Assembly: GCA_027919835.1 (NCBI GenBank)
Contig: JANVFP010000028.1
Location: forward strand, 186,001 to 250,000
DNA from: Lentinula raphanica
Taxonomy: Eukaryota > Basidiomycota > Agaricomycetes > Agaricales > Omphalotaceae
Reading direction: 5' to 3'
Length of the DNA stretch: 64,000 bases
Both the position numbers and the translations under genes were made by a program. Numbering within the stretch: the first letter of the stretch is position 1; every line of letters begins with the position of its first letter. Below the pieces are notes generated by a model. That model did not search any database and was not told the origin of the DNA. It saw only the letters and a program-made list of their open reading frames with translations. Of this stretch, positions 22,917 through 36,500 are shown in pieces.

Positions 22917-24074
22917 CAGCAAAATGTTCTGTGCTCAGGGCTACCCAACATAGATCTCAAAGAATTTCAGGTTGCCTGGGGTCTCTAGAGTCTTCAGTGT
23001 CTTTGGTGTCTCCTGAGACACCCCCCAAAACCTAAAGCCTTCAGAGTTCCTTGAATGTCTTTCAAAATCTCTGAATATCTTTGGATATCTTTAAAAATCT
23101 TTGAATATCTTTAGAAATCTTTGAATATCTCTGAGTATCTCTGAAAGTCTTTGAGAGATATTTAGATATCTTTCAAAGATTTTCCAAAGCTCTTCAATAA
23201 GTTCAAATGATTCAAAAAGTTATTCAATCACTTTTACTTCATCATATGATGCTCTATCTATTGCTTTTATATTGACTATATCTACTAACACCCATATATT
23301 ATGATATACTGTATTTGAACTTGATAACTTTTAATTTCGGAACACATTCAGATTATATGTATTATAATATATTATTACAACCATTATATATGTGTAATGT
23401 TAACAAATATAATAGATAACAATGTATATAGTATATGTTATTATAGCTATATTCAGATTTTGACCTGGTGAAGTTCTTTTTGATTGTACACAGTCCACGG
23501 TGGCAGGTCATGTGACCACCTATATTATTGACAACTGTGAGTTGTAATATTTTAACTGATATCTACACTGTATTACTACACTGTACTATCTTCTAGATGT
23601 TAAGATGCAATAGTATCTGATTTCATATTCAATATCTCAAATTTCAAATTTTTGAAAACACTCAAAGTCTTCAGAGAAGCTCAAATATCTTTCAAAGATG
23701 TTCAAAGATATTCAAAGATATTCAAAGATATTCAAAGATATTCAAAGATCTTTCAAAGATATTCAGAGAACATAAAAAATCTCAAGAAATCTTCAGGATA
23801 TTGGAGAAAACCTAGGCAGCTTAGAGTATCCAAGCTCTCTAGAGTATCTGAAGAGCTCAGGTTATTCCCAAAAACCTAGAGCATTTTGGGGATCTCTGAG
23901 TTACCTTTGAACAATTCAGAAACAATTCTAAAGAATTTCAAGGAAACCAAATTTTGAGCCCTTTTCCCAAAGAATTCTGAGAGTCTAGATACTTGAAACT
24001 ATTTGAGAGACTTTAAACTTTTGGGGGAATCTCTGGTGTCTTTGAAAGACCTCTGGTCAGGGGTATTTTTCCTG
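22917..24074. mobile_element. ATCAGG-ended non-autonomous element M1 (1.16 kb)
   Basis: The left end AT-CAGCAAAATG and right end TTTTTCCTG-AT resemble the ends of M2-M5. Subterminal sequence pairs imperfectly (GGTCTCTAGAGTC..., ACACCCCCCAAAACCTA against CTTTTGGGGGAATCTCTGG). The centre is AT-rich with arrays of CTTTGAATAT / ATTCAAAGAT units in inverted orientation and holds the motif TTTTTGATTGTACA near 23,485. No coding capacity. Confidence 0.65.
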
Positions 24075-24077
24075 ATG

Positions 24078-27000
24078 CACAGGATACAGTAAAGCTTTTG
24101 TAAAAAACACTGATAAGTTATCGGGTACCTATTGCAAATAGTTGTGATAACCCGGAGGGGGTCCCGGAAATGGCCCCGGGGGGTGGTCATGCCTGTCACC
24201 ACCTGTCACATATGGCTTATATTGACTGTTTTGGGTAATTAATAATCATCCAGATATTAAATAAGCAGTACATTTTCAAAAAAACCCGAAAATTCATAAA
24301 AATTCATAAAAAACCTAAAATGGCCTGATTAGGTCAGATCAGGATATGTAAGCAAATGACCTCATATGATAAAAAATGATGTAGGGCCAATCTAGGTACT
24401 AAAAATAGCCCAAAAAATCACTAAAAATGGAAAAAATATTTAGGGATAGTATAGAGCCTATTGCAGGCCCAGGCACATCAAAATTACCAAAAAAGGTAAA
24501 AATTGATCATGATTTCATCTTGTAGTAAAAAATCTGAAAAAAATCCTAAAAATAGTCAAAAAATTCAGGGGTGCCTTGTTGGCCCTGAAAATGCAAAATA
24601 AAAAAAAATACGCGACAAGTGTAAAAATTTTTATCACTCCAAATCATTCTAAATCCACTATACAGTCAGTATATATGATGTATATGCTATATTTAGCATC
24701 CTAGTACCTTTATTGGGCTAAAAATAGAACTTGATCTCATCTGATAGCAAAAAATCTGAAAAAAATCATTAAAAATACTCAAAAAATTCAGGGGTGCCTT
24801 ATTGGCCCTGAAAATGCAAAATAAAAAAATTTACATGACACAATTGAAAAACAACATCACTCCAAATCATACCAAATCCACTACACAGTCAGTATATATT
24901 ATGTATATACTATTTATAGCACCCCTAGTACCCTCAATCACTTATATCACTCAAGAATCATACCAAACTGAATGATTTGGGGAGTAAATATATTGTACAT
25001 GATATTTTTAGCACACCTAGTACCCTTGATAACAAATTACTCAATATGTTCAGTACACTTAGCACTTATCACACCTAACACACTAGAACTCATAACAGTA
25101 CTTATATGTATTATACTTAACACAGTTGACAATGAAAATACTGAAAACAGTGTTGTCAGTCATTATACTTAACACACTTAACAGTCAAAAAGTCGGAACA
25201 ATGTTACTTTATATACATAACACACTCATTGTTATACTATAACACACTTATAACAACGAGTTTTGGGCGCTTATGGGCGCTTATTTGGTGTTTTTGAGTC
25301 GAAAATCATTATAGCACACTCAATAATGTTTGTCTGGGCTCTATACTGTGTCAGGATGTTGTCTATATCATATTCTTCTAGATACAATTCAGAGAACTCG
25401 AAAATTCAACCTGTGGGGTTGGCTATATTGTGATCTTTTGAAATATAACAGTGTTTTATGTAAATGTCAATGCATATGTCCATGTAATGCAAGTATACTG
25501 ATGGTGGTTCATGAGGGAATCACTCCTACAGTCTATTAGAAGTCTCTGGACATGGTTCAGATACTCACTATGACTATTGGACTCTGTGATATACATGTAC
25601 ATGTTTCATGTACACTATAGATGTCTACACTTACATGTAACAATAAATGTCATATTCAATGACCCCCATTACAGATCTCTTTGCTGTATCACATAGGGTT
25701 AGCATAGAATAGGTTGTAGGATGACTCTTCTCATGGCCCAGTAGCAGTTTGACTTCATAACATGGGTGTATGCATTGACATTTACATAAAACACTGTTAT
25801 ATCACAAAAGATCACAATATAGCCAGTCCCAAAAGCTGTAATCTTGAGTTCTCCGAGCTGTATCAAGTGTAGTATGATATAAACAACATCCTTACACAAT
25901 ATAGAGCCCACACAAAAATTATTGAGTGTGCTATTAATGAATTTCGACTCAAAAACACCAAATAAGCGCCCATAAGCGCCCAAAACTCGTTATAAGTGTG
26001 TTATAGTATAACAATGAGTGTGTTATGTATATAAAGTAACATTGTTCCGACTTTTTGACTGTTAAGTGTGTTAAGTATAGTGACTGATAATACTGTTTTG
26101 AGTATTTTCATTGTCAACTGTGTTAAGTATAATACATATAAGTACTGTTATGAGTTTTCATGTGTGAGGTTTGATAAGTGTTAAGTGTACTGAACATATT
26201 GAGTAATATAAATTGTTCTGAGTCATTAAGGGTACTAGGTGTGCTAAAAATATCATGTACATTATATTTACTGAATGTTGTCAGTCTGATATGATTCTCG
26301 AGTGATATAAGCTATACTGAGTGATTGAAGGTACTAGAGGTGCTAAAATAGTATATACATAATATATACTGACTGTGTAGTGGATTTGGTATGATTTGGA
26401 GTGATGTTGTTTTTCAATTGTGTTGTGTAAATTTTTTATTTTGCATTTTCAGGGCCAATAAGGCACCCCTGAATTTTTTGAGTATTTTTAATGATTTTTT
26501 CAGATTTTTTGCTATCAGATGAGATCAAGTTCTATTTTTAGCCCAATAAAGGTACTAGGATGCTAAATATAGCATATACATCATATATACTGACTGTATA
26601 GTGGATTTAGAATGATTTTGAGTGATAAAAATTTTTACACTTGTCGCGTATTTTTTTTTATTTTGCATTTTCAGGGCCAACAAGGCACCCCTGAATTTTT
26701 TGACTATTTTTAGGATTTTTTTCAGATTTTTTACTACAAGATGAAATCATGATCAATTTTTACCTTTTTTGGTAATTTTGATGTGCCTGGGCCTGCAATA
26801 GGCTCTATACTATCCCTAAATATTTTTTCCATTTTTAGTGATTTTTGGGCTATTTTTAGTACCTAGATTGGCCCTACATCATTTTTTATCATATGAGGTC
26901 ATTTGCTTACATATCCTGATCTGACCTAATCAGGCCATTTTAGGTTTTTTTATGAATTTTTATGAATTTTCGGGTTTTTTTTGAAAATGTACTGCTTATT

Positions 27001-27182
27001 TAATATCTGGATGATTATTAATTACCCAAAACAGTCAATATAAGCCATATGTGACAGGTGGTGACAGGCATGACCACCCCCCGGGGCCATTTCCGGGACC
27101 CCCTCCGGGTTATCACAACTATTTGCAATAGGTACCCGATAACTTATCGGTACTTTTTACAAAAGTTTTACAGTATCAGCTG
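24078..27182. mobile_element. Giant palindromic element P4 (3,105 bp)
   Basis: Complete copy of the P1 type, in opposite orientation to P1. The left end is CACAGGATACAGTAAAGC; the right end, reverse complemented, is CAGCTGATACTGTAAAAC. The centre of symmetry is near 25,630, with decreasing identity toward the middle. It carries GGCCCCGGGGGGTG blocks near each end, two GGGCCAAYAAGGCACC boxes per arm, and inverted GGGCGCTTAT tandem cores near 25,266 and 25,970. Flanks (TTCCTGATG and GTTGATCTT) do not form a clear duplication. The left edge abuts element M1. Confidence 0.92.
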
Positions 27183-27294
27183 GTTGATCTTCTTCGTCGT
27201 CGTCATATGACCCACACATTCGCCGTTCCTTCGACATCTTCCGTACTCCTGAGGAATCAATATGACTCAGGACAACATGAGGCAACCCATAAGG

Positions 27295-27480
27295 CAGTCC
27301 ATGAGGCAAATCCAGGGCATGAGGCTGTACATGTGGTGTACATGTGGTGTACATGTGGTGTACATGTGGCATGCATGTGGTGTACATGAGGCATACATGA
27401 GGCATACATGTGGTATGCTGGATACATGTGGCACACATGAGGCATACACAAGGCATACATGAGGTATCCATGAGGCATTG
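27295..27480. repeat. Minisatellite of CATGTGGTGTA / CATGAGGCATA units
   Basis: About 16 imperfect 11-bp units, beginning as CATGAGGCA and changing to CATGTGGTGTA then CATGAGGCATA. It lies immediately upstream of a TATATAAG box, so it may be part of the U3 region of the adjacent LTR. The minus-strand His/Met/Cys-rich frame across it is a by-product. Confidence 0.75.
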
Positions 27481-27898
27481 TGGATTGGTATATAAGACAC
27501 CCCAGAAACTTGTTTGTACCCTAGACTAGTTATTCTTGTACCCCCACCTACCCACTGTTGATTCAGCATCTTTTGACTGCACCTGTTGTTTTTCTTGTCT
27601 GAAGCCCATTCCAGCAAGCATCTACCTTGATCGTATCGACTGACATCCAACCCAGCTTTGCGATCGCTCTTTGTTCATTGTCTGACGTCCATCCCAGCCT
27701 TGCAACAACTGTGATTACCTGTCTGACGTAATATTCCAGACAACGTAGCCACACCTTTTTATACTTTGCTGAAGTACCATTCCAGCAAAGGTCCGTGTGT
27801 TTTTCTAGAAGCCGTTATTGGTGATAACCCCAGGATAATCTACTTCCTGGTGAACCAGCTTTGGGTCTGTGATCGGCATTGTTAACCAACTCCTTACA
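27480..27898 (+). repeat. LTR (5') of a gypsy-type retrotransposon; left limit uncertain
   Basis: Contains a TATA box (TATATAAG, 27489-27496), ends in CTTACA at 27898 and is followed 30 bp later by the gag start. Its 3' 260 bp recur at 40327-40599 with about 90% identity by eye, as expected for an LTR pair or a second insertion. Confidence 0.6.
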
Positions 27899-29248
27899 TA
27901 ATAACTAGTCTCCTGTTGTCATCAGTCATGGCTACTAGAACTTTTACCTTCGAGGAAGTGGAGGTTGAGGAGGACATCCCCTATGCTCCTTACTCCTTCC
28001 ACATCCTTACACCTACATCATGAAACATTGTACGGGGTACTCCTGCACACTTCAGTGATAATGCGGAGGACACTACTCCCTTACACTTTCCAGAACATGG
28101 TCACCATCTTGGACAAGCTCCATGTCCTTGTTCTTTCTCACCAGTTCATGTTTGAACTGAGGTCCAATGTACTGCTGCCTCTCAGGAACCTGAGCGGTCA
28201 TTCAGGCATCAGTACTATACTCCAGAGTCTGCTGGAATTCCAGTTCGAGCTGCACCAGGGCAGTCCAATCTGGCTAACAAGTTGGAACTAGCAGATGAAC
28301 TTCCTTCTGTACAGAGAAGTCCTGCTGCACCTACTCAAGGCCAGGAACTCCATGCAGACCTTGTTGCAACTGAACATCATGTCTCTCCTCACAATTGACA
28401 GTCAGTTAGCAATAGTTGTCCATGGTATAACACACCTCCTACACTGGAAGTGTCTCATGAATACCACAATTCTATGGATCATCCTACAAAGGACATCATG
28501 GATGTCTCCATTGACAAACCCTCAGATCGACAAATACATAGATCACTATTAGGTCATCCACTGGCAGAATCTACACCAGCCATTCATGATACCAATACTC
28601 GTCGGTCTCCAATGTTCCGTACATACTCAGAAGGGTATAGAGAAGTCATGAGCAAGTCTCTACCAGCACACCATACCAGTCCACAGGTAGCACCAGATAC
28701 TCCAATCCGACGTCTTGCTGCTCGTCAACAGGTTGATGACAGTGCTTCTCAAAATAAATTGTTGAACCTGGTGGGCCCTGCTCGTAGTCTTCTGAATGCT
28801 CTAGATTTCCATACTGAAGGTTGAACAAATATTGGAATACTACGGTTACTGCAACGTATTGTATGGTTGACTGATGATGAAGTCACACCTGAACTGATGC
28901 GTAACCTGCAGCATGGCAATAATGTTCATGAATTGGTAGAATTGGAAGAACGCTCTCATCAGATAGGAGTGGAGAATTTAATTAATGATCCAGAAATTTC
29001 ATCATTCTATTCATCCCATTCCACTGCTCATACTATCACCCCTAACTCTTCATCTCCACGTCATCATGGAATCCATCACTGGGAAGATGACATTGTTGAT
29101 CAATATGATTCATTATCTATTCATGGAGAACCACGAAGCTGGATTCATAGAGGGACTCCATGGAATCCGAGATACCCATATCCACAATGTCAGACAGCTT
29201 CAGATGAATCTGAAATTCCCCAACCAACATCAGCAAAATCACCCTCAT

Positions 29249-29504
29249 CAGGAAAAATATTCTCATCTCTAGAGTCCCCAGAGATACCCCCCAATTCCTA
29301 GACTGCTCAGAGATTTTTGTGAACTTTAAAAGATCAAAAAACATCCTAGAGATCCTGAAAGATTCTGAAAGCATCAGAAAGCACCAGAAAGCACCAGAAA
29401 GTACCCAGAGAATTTTTAGAAGCCTCAAAGAACTCAGATACTCTGAAACTACCTAGGAATTGGGGGTATCCCTGGGGACTCTAGAGATGAGAATATTTTT
29501 CCTG
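29249..29504. mobile_element. ATCAGG-ended MITE M2 (256 bp)
   Basis: About 55-bp terminal inverted repeats: CAGGAAAAATATTCTCATC on the left and the same reverse complemented on the right, with CTCTAGAGTCCCCAGAGATA inside. Each end is flanked by AT (29247-29248 and 29505-29506). It is inserted in gag. Confidence 0.85.
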
Positions 29505-29506
29505 AT

Positions 29507-29712
29507 GCTGTCTCTGGAGACTCTAGGGACACCCCCCAAATCCTGAGCAGCCTCAGAGTAATGAAAGTGCTTTAGAGTCTCTGGGCATCTCTGGGCATCT
29601 TTGAAGATCTCTGAGGATGCCAAAATTTCTCTGAGTGAGCTGAAAGAGATAAAATCTCTCTAGGATTTGGGAGGTGTCCCTGGAGTCTCCAGAGACAGGT
29701 GTGATTTTCCTG
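29507..29712. mobile_element. ATCAGG-family MITE M3, left tip missing
   Basis: Inverted repeats CTGTCTCTGGAGACTC...GGGACACC (left) and GGTGTCCCTGGAGTCTCCAG (right), the right end closing with TTTTCCTG followed by AT. The left tip is missing or fused with M2, so M2 and M3 form a composite inside gag. Confidence 0.75.
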
Positions 29713-32700
29713 ATGAAGCAATATTCCTCGTTGTCGAGTTTATGGAAGCAGTGGCTGGTACAGTCAATCAAATGAAGATGATGACTTTTTTACCTCTATT
29801 GAAATGGAAGAAGACTGGGATCCAGTACCACCCTATCCTAGAAGAAGTCAGGCTGATGTGGAAAAACAACTTGTTGCTATGAGGCGATATGAGTGTCATA
29901 CTCCAACAGTCATGTCACATACTTCAGCTGGTCCTCGGAGCCGAGCTACATCCATTTCACAGGGAACTAGGGGTTGACAACCTCCGGTAACTATGGAAAC
30001 CATTCCAGAGGGACCAACTATTGAAAGTGTGAACAGTGAAGTTCGCAGTAACGCAACTCCCAGTTCTAGTAATCAAAACTCAAGTCGCTGTCATAGGAGA
30101 GCAATTGAATGGCATCCATCAGCAGATGTGGAGGAGCAGGAAGAAGCTTCCCCAAAACCTGAACAAGGGAAGCCGGAAGAACCTCTTCCTGATGACATCC
30201 CTAATAACAAGGAAACCTTGAAGTCTCCTAAACCACAATTGTCTCCAAGGAAACCTATATCGACATCTTTTGTGTGTGACACTCCACCACATCAAACATC
30301 CCGTGCTGCTGATTATGATACTGGGTATACCAACCCCTACCAACGTGATAATCGCCCAGGTGTTGGGACCTCCTCTTATCCACACATTCCTAACAAAGGA
30401 AAGCAAAGAGCGGAACCAGAGGTTTCCTTTGATGATAGGATTCCCCGTCACTCGAAGACTGTGAACTTGGAAGAAATAGACCTAGAAGTTCAGCAAGGCA
30501 TCATTGACAGCTTTATTGAAAATGAGTGTCATAAAGATATGGGAACTCAGCCATCTGTGTTCAAATCCCAATCGGGCAGTTTTGAAAAATTCTTTACACC
30601 TAATGCATCTGCTCGTCAACCTCCTAATAGTCCAATATCAGTGTCATTGGCAGGATTCAAGTCCAATTCTGCTGCAGGTAGTCCACCAAAAGCAACCAGT
30701 ATTTCTGTTGCTATGACAAGTGGCAGTGGTGGCAGTGGAAATGATCCCCCTGATGCTGGAGATAATCCTGGCTATGAAAGTGATGATGGACCTGATGACA
30801 ATCAGGGAAAACAGTTATCCTCTCACAGAAATAGTCCCAACCCATCCAATTCTGGTCGGTCTGATCATAACAATAACAGACGTAACCAGGGAGGACCATG
30901 TTATTGTCCACAAAATAGGGATGGTCGAGATGCCTTTGGCATTTGTTCCTGTGATCGAAGGTCATCAATAGATGATCGTCAGGACTGGGAGTTTGAAAGG
31001 AGACTAAAGGAGATTGAAAGAGATGAATTGAACTGGGAATCCAAATTAGATATCAACAAACCTAGTCCGTTCACAGGAGAAGATCGCAATGAATGGCGCG
31101 AGTTCAAGGAAAACTGTGAAAATTTCTTTGCTGCCAAACTTCGAATCTACTCTAATGACATCTCAAAAATTACATTTGCGGCATCCTATATGAAAGGACC
31201 TGCAAAAAGATACTACCAGAATCTCATGAGAAGACAGCAATCTGGTCATGTGGTTACTCCTCTTATCCATTGATTTGCAGTTCTATTTGGACAAATGTTT
31301 GGACTACACTATGAGACTATCCAAGCTCAATCCAAATTGGATGAGTGTGTCCAGGCATGGAACGAATCCTTTGGTGATTTCTGGGTCCGATTTGAAGATA
31401 TTGCCCTCATGAGATGATCGGGCTCTTCGGTGGAGATTACTGAAACAAATTCAGAACCATCTCCGGAATTGCTTGGTTGATCATGGAGAAATACCTGATA
31501 CAATTTCAGGAGTGGTGGGTAAACTGATGGTGCTTGATGGAGCAAGACAGGCTTTCAACCAGGTTGGACTTTTTTTTTTTTTTTTTTTTGTGGAGCGTTG
31601 ATATTTTTCAGGCCGATAACAATGTCATCTCCCGTCAAACCGCTGAAGGCGCAAGGCAAGCCAAGCTATAAAAGACACCACATGAGGAAATGCATTACGC
31701 ACTGGGCGTCACAGACGCCCGCGTGTGGGACTCCGAACTGACTGTATATGAATCTAGAAGGTTAGCTCTTTTCCATAGACAGGCTAACATCATCAGCTCT
31801 GTCTCATTCACTCACCCAAACTTACCCCATGCCAGTTCGTATACCCACTAAAACCCCACTCTCCCCTACCCAGTTCTCGGGGAGATTGTCTTGTTTGTCT
31901 AAAACATCTAACCATGTGCTTTCAACTAGGCCTTTGTCCAGACACCGTTTGGTCAGTTTTACTTTTGTTAGAAGGCGGTCCATTTCGAAACAATAATACG
32001 CCCATTTTGCGTGCAGGCATGCAATGGCCTAATTTTAACGATTAGAGCCTTGTAGAGTACTAAAGGACTGTAGTGAGCCCGAGCTGACAGTCAAACTTGT
32101 ATCATGTTAATGCCAGGACGTCAGATCCAGACAGGAAAACACATCCTGACGAATAATAAGAGTTCACACTCGAGTCCCTTGGTCGGGGAGTCCTTCAAGA
32201 CAAAGCCACCTCTGATATGAGCTATCAAGGGATTATCAACTTAGTTTTCAACGCCTAACGGCCAACTGAGTATGATACTGCACCGAGACGAGCTTAGAAC
32301 CAATAGATCTATTTGTATTACCAGTGGGGATGGATTATTCAAGGCCCAGACTCAACAGATCTGTTCACTTAGATCGAGTTTCGGGATGGATCAGGTCGCA
32401 GGAATGTGACTAAACGGAGAAACAACCAAAGTGTAGCATCCCAGTTACATGTGGAGTTGTGGACGTTTCCTAAATGGGAAATAGACGCCTGAGATGTACA
32501 GCTTTGACCAGGAGTGTTGCAAGGGTAGATCTTTTGACTTCACCATTGTTAAACCTCTGGATCTATTCGATATATGCATATCGTTGGAAAGCTAGAAGCC
32601 AAACGAACCTATTGGGACAGGTTTCCCCCCTTTATATGTACTCCCATTCAGTTGGAGAGGCATACAACCATTCACATAGCGGAATCAAATGAGGAAACGT

Positions 32701-33558
32701 TTGAGTTACCTGTGCAGGAGCTTATCCATGCCCTTTAACCACCAGCATGTGGATGGACGCACAGACCAGGTCCGGATTCGAAGGTCAGGCAACTAGATCT
32801 TGACGAGGGACCACCAGAAATGGACATTTTACTTGTTTTTATCCTTTTTACTCTCTGTTTCTCTGGTGTTTGTATCGTTTCTCGTCCTATCTTTCCTTAT
32901 TTGTATCAGATCTCGGACTCCGTTCTCTCAAATCTATAGATCTATTCCATAAAATAGTAAATTGGCTACAGATCTCTTCGTAGAAGTACTTAAGGACGTA
33001 GCCTACAAAAATATATTCAGGTTTTGTACCCAGTTTCTCTGACTAGCTAACCTTTGCTCTCATACATGAGGAGTAAAGGCTTTGTAAGCTGGGCAGTCTT
33101 CAAAAGTGGTTGTGAAATTCTCATCTCGTTAGGCCCGATATCTTGTCAGTTGATAAAGTCTCAGCTAGATTTGAATCGAAGGTAGACTCCTATCATGGAG
33201 ATACAGAGGGCTTGGTTCTCGGTTGTTCCAAGTGAGCGTTCAGAGTTTCGGTGGCTCTGTTCAAGCAGACGTGTGGTGATCGGTGATCCATACGAGCTGT
33301 GAAGGTTTCCTGTGATCGGTGATCAGTAGATCTTCAACCTGGTTCTGATAGTATTTGTGTGGTCATAAAGTCTGATCTATACGAGTTCTCTTGTTCCTTG
33401 TAAACCCTTTGAGTGGATCACTCACCCCCTTCGAGTCCAGATCAAAAGATCTGTACTTCCGTGTCACTTCGCTCTGTTGACCTGTATTGCGGATCCAGTA
33501 GATCTTTTAAGACTACCAGTTCGTTCTAAGGTATAAGATCGTGCGGAATCTCTGACAA

Positions 33559-36500
33559 CAGCTGAAGCTGTAAAAACTCCGCGAAGTAGTCCGATAAGTC
33601 TCCACCACAGCTTCGCGAAGTAACAGGACTTGCTCTCGAAGCTCAACAAACCCTTCCGGGTAGGCCAGTAGGGCTCCGGGGGGTGCTCGGCTATTTAGTA
33701 TATTTAATAATATTTAATAATTCTTTTATTATTTAATAGGTATATTATAATAAATCTACTTTGCGAAGCTGTACTGCACTTCGCGAAGTGACTACGTTTA
33801 CGGAAATCATAAAATCAGGTAAATTAGGGTTAGATCATTACGTCATTGATTTCCTTTTTGGGTTATGATATTTTTGAATAGAAAAAAAGCATAGAATGAT
33901 ATTATTGATCTTGAGGTGCTAAAACATGACAGAGGAAACTAAAAATAGCTACAATGAGGTATTGGCTACCTCAGGCACATCAAAATTGCCTAAAAAGGAA
34001 ATTGGTCCAAAAATAGAACTTGATCTCATCAGATAGCAAAAAATCTGAAAAAATCATAAAAATACTCAAAAAATTCAGGGTTGCCTCATTGGCCCTGAAA
34101 ACGCAAAATTAAAAAAAATACGCGACAAGTGTCAAAAATGTTATCACTCCAAATCATACTAAATCTAGGTATATATGATGTACATGCTATTTTTAGCACA
34201 CCCAGTACCCTCAGACACTTAGAATGGCTTATATCATTCAATTTATTAAACTTAATACACTTGACAATGAAAAAACTCAGAACAGTAGTCATGTATATTA
34301 TACTCAATACACTTAACACATTCAACAATGAAAAACCTCAAAACAGTGTTCATGTGTGTTATGCTTAAAACTCATAATACACTTAACAATGAAAAGTCTC
34401 GGAACAATACTAATGTATATCATACTCAACACACTTCACAATGAAAAAACTCGGAACAGTGCTCATGTGTGTTATACTTAATACACTTCATCAATCAATA
34501 TAACACACTTCACAATCAAAAACTTGGAGTAATGTAATCACTCATCATGCTTATCACACTGAACACACTTCATCAGTAAGTATAACACACCTATGATGGG
34601 ACATTGTTATACTATAACACACATATAACAACCAGTTTTGGGCGCTTATGGGCGCTTATTTGGTGTTTTTCAGTCGAAAATCATTGATAACACACTCAAT
34701 AATTTTTATGTGGGCTTTATATTGTGTCAGGATGTTGTTTATGTCATACCGTCCTAGATACAATTTGGAGAACCAAAAAATACAGCCTATAGAGCTGGAT
34801 ATATGATGATCTTTTATGATTTTACACTGTTTTGTGTAAATCACAGTGCATACATCCATGTTCTGAAGTCAAACTCCTTCTGGGCAATGAAAGAAGACAT
34901 TCTACAACCTACTCCATGCTTACTCTGTGTCATAAAGCCAAGAGACTTACAATGGGAGTCATTGAGTATAACATCTGTAGTTACATGCAAGTATACATAT
35001 CACCAATATACATGAAATATGTAGATGTATATTACAGAGTCCAATGGTCATGGTGAGTATCTGAATCATGTTCATACACTGTTAGTAAACTGTAGGAGTG
35101 CTCTCCCCATGAGACAGCTTTGGTATCTATGCAATACATGGACATATGTATTGTCATTTACCTAAAACACTGTTAAATCATAAAAGATCATGAAATAGCC
35201 ATCCCTACAGGCTGTAATTTTGAGTTCTCCGAATTGTATCTAGGGGAGTATGATGTATACAACATCCTGACACAACAGAAAGTCCTCACAAAAATAATTG
35301 AGTTAGGTATTAATGAATCTCGACTCAAAAACATCAAATAAGCGCCCATAAGCGCCCAAAACTCGTTGTTATATGTGTGTTATAGTATAACAATGTCCTA
35401 TTAAAGGTATGTTATTCTTACTGATGAAGTGTGTTCAGGGTGATATGTGTTATGAGTGATTACACTACTCTGATTTTTTATTGTTAAGTGTGTTATATTG
35501 ATTGATGAAGTGTATCAAGTATAATACACATGAGCACTGTTCCGACTTTTTTCATTGTAAAGTGTGTTGAGCATGATATACATTAGTATTGCTCTGAGAC
35601 TTTTCATTGTTAAGTGTATTATGTGTTTTAAGTATAACACACATGAACACTTTTTTGAGGGTTTTCATTCTTGAGTGTGTTAAGTCTGTTGAGCATGATA
35701 TGCATTAGTATTGTTCCGAGACTTTTCATTGTTAAGTGTATGATGAGTTTTAAGTATAACACACATGAACACTGTTTCGAGGGTTTTCATTGTTGAGTGT
35801 GTTAAATATGTTGAGTATGATATACATTAGTATTGTTCCGAGACTTTTCATTGTTAAGTGTATTATGTGTTTTAAGTATAACACATATGAACACTGTTTT
35901 GAGGTTTTTCATTGTTAAGTGTGTTAAGTGTATTGAGTATGATATACATTACTACTGTTCTGAGTTTTTTTATTAACAAGTGTGTTAAGTTTAACAAGCA
36001 TTGAGTGTGCTGAATATATTGAATGATATAAGCCATTCTAAGTGTCTGAGGGTACTGGGTGTGCTAAAAATAGCATGTACATCATATATACCTAGATTAG
36101 TATGATTTGGAGTGATAACATTTTTGACACTTGTCGCGTATTTTTTTTAATTTTGCGTTTTCAGGGCCAATGAGGCAACCCTGAATTTTTTGAGTATTTT
36201 TTATGATTTTTTCAGATTTTTTGCTATCTGATGAGATCAAGTTCTATTTTTGGACCAATTTCCTTTTTAGGCAATTTTGATGTGCCTGAGGTAGCCAATA
36301 CCTCATTGTAGCTATTTTTAGTTTCCTCTGTCATGTTTTAGCACCTCAAGATCAATAATATCATTCTATGCTTTTTTTCTATTCAAAAATATCATAACCC
36401 AAAAAGGAAATCAATGACGTAATGATCTAACCCTAATTTACCTGATTTTATGATTTCCGTAAACGTAGTCACTTCGCGAAGTGCAGTACAGCTTCGCAAA

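Larger units (their letters stand above)
27928..31568 (+). pseudogene. Gag polyprotein of a Ty3/gypsy-type retrotransposon, decayed
   Basis: The start ATG at 27928 gives MATRTFTFEEVEVEEDIPYA. The N-terminal region is disordered, polar and frameshifted (pieces at 28,050-28,550, 28,450-28,824 and 28,867-29,245). It is interrupted by two small elements (29249-29712) and resumes at about 29,715. The best block, 29,993-31,273, ends in a capsid-like region: FTGEDRNEWREFKENCENFF, SKITFAASYMKGPAKRYYQN, and in a shifted frame LFGQMFGLHYETIQAQSKLD. That pattern is typical of retrotransposon gag in mushrooms. A CPQNRDGRDAFGICSCDRR stretch lies upstream of the capsid. Gag breaks off at the poly-T at 31570, and no protease, RT or integrase of this element is seen. 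Confidence 0.72.

Noticed and set aside
27157..27471. Minus-strand Cys/Met/His-rich protein
   Set aside because: It spans the CATGTGGTGTA minisatellite and the end of P4; repeat-driven, no independent support.
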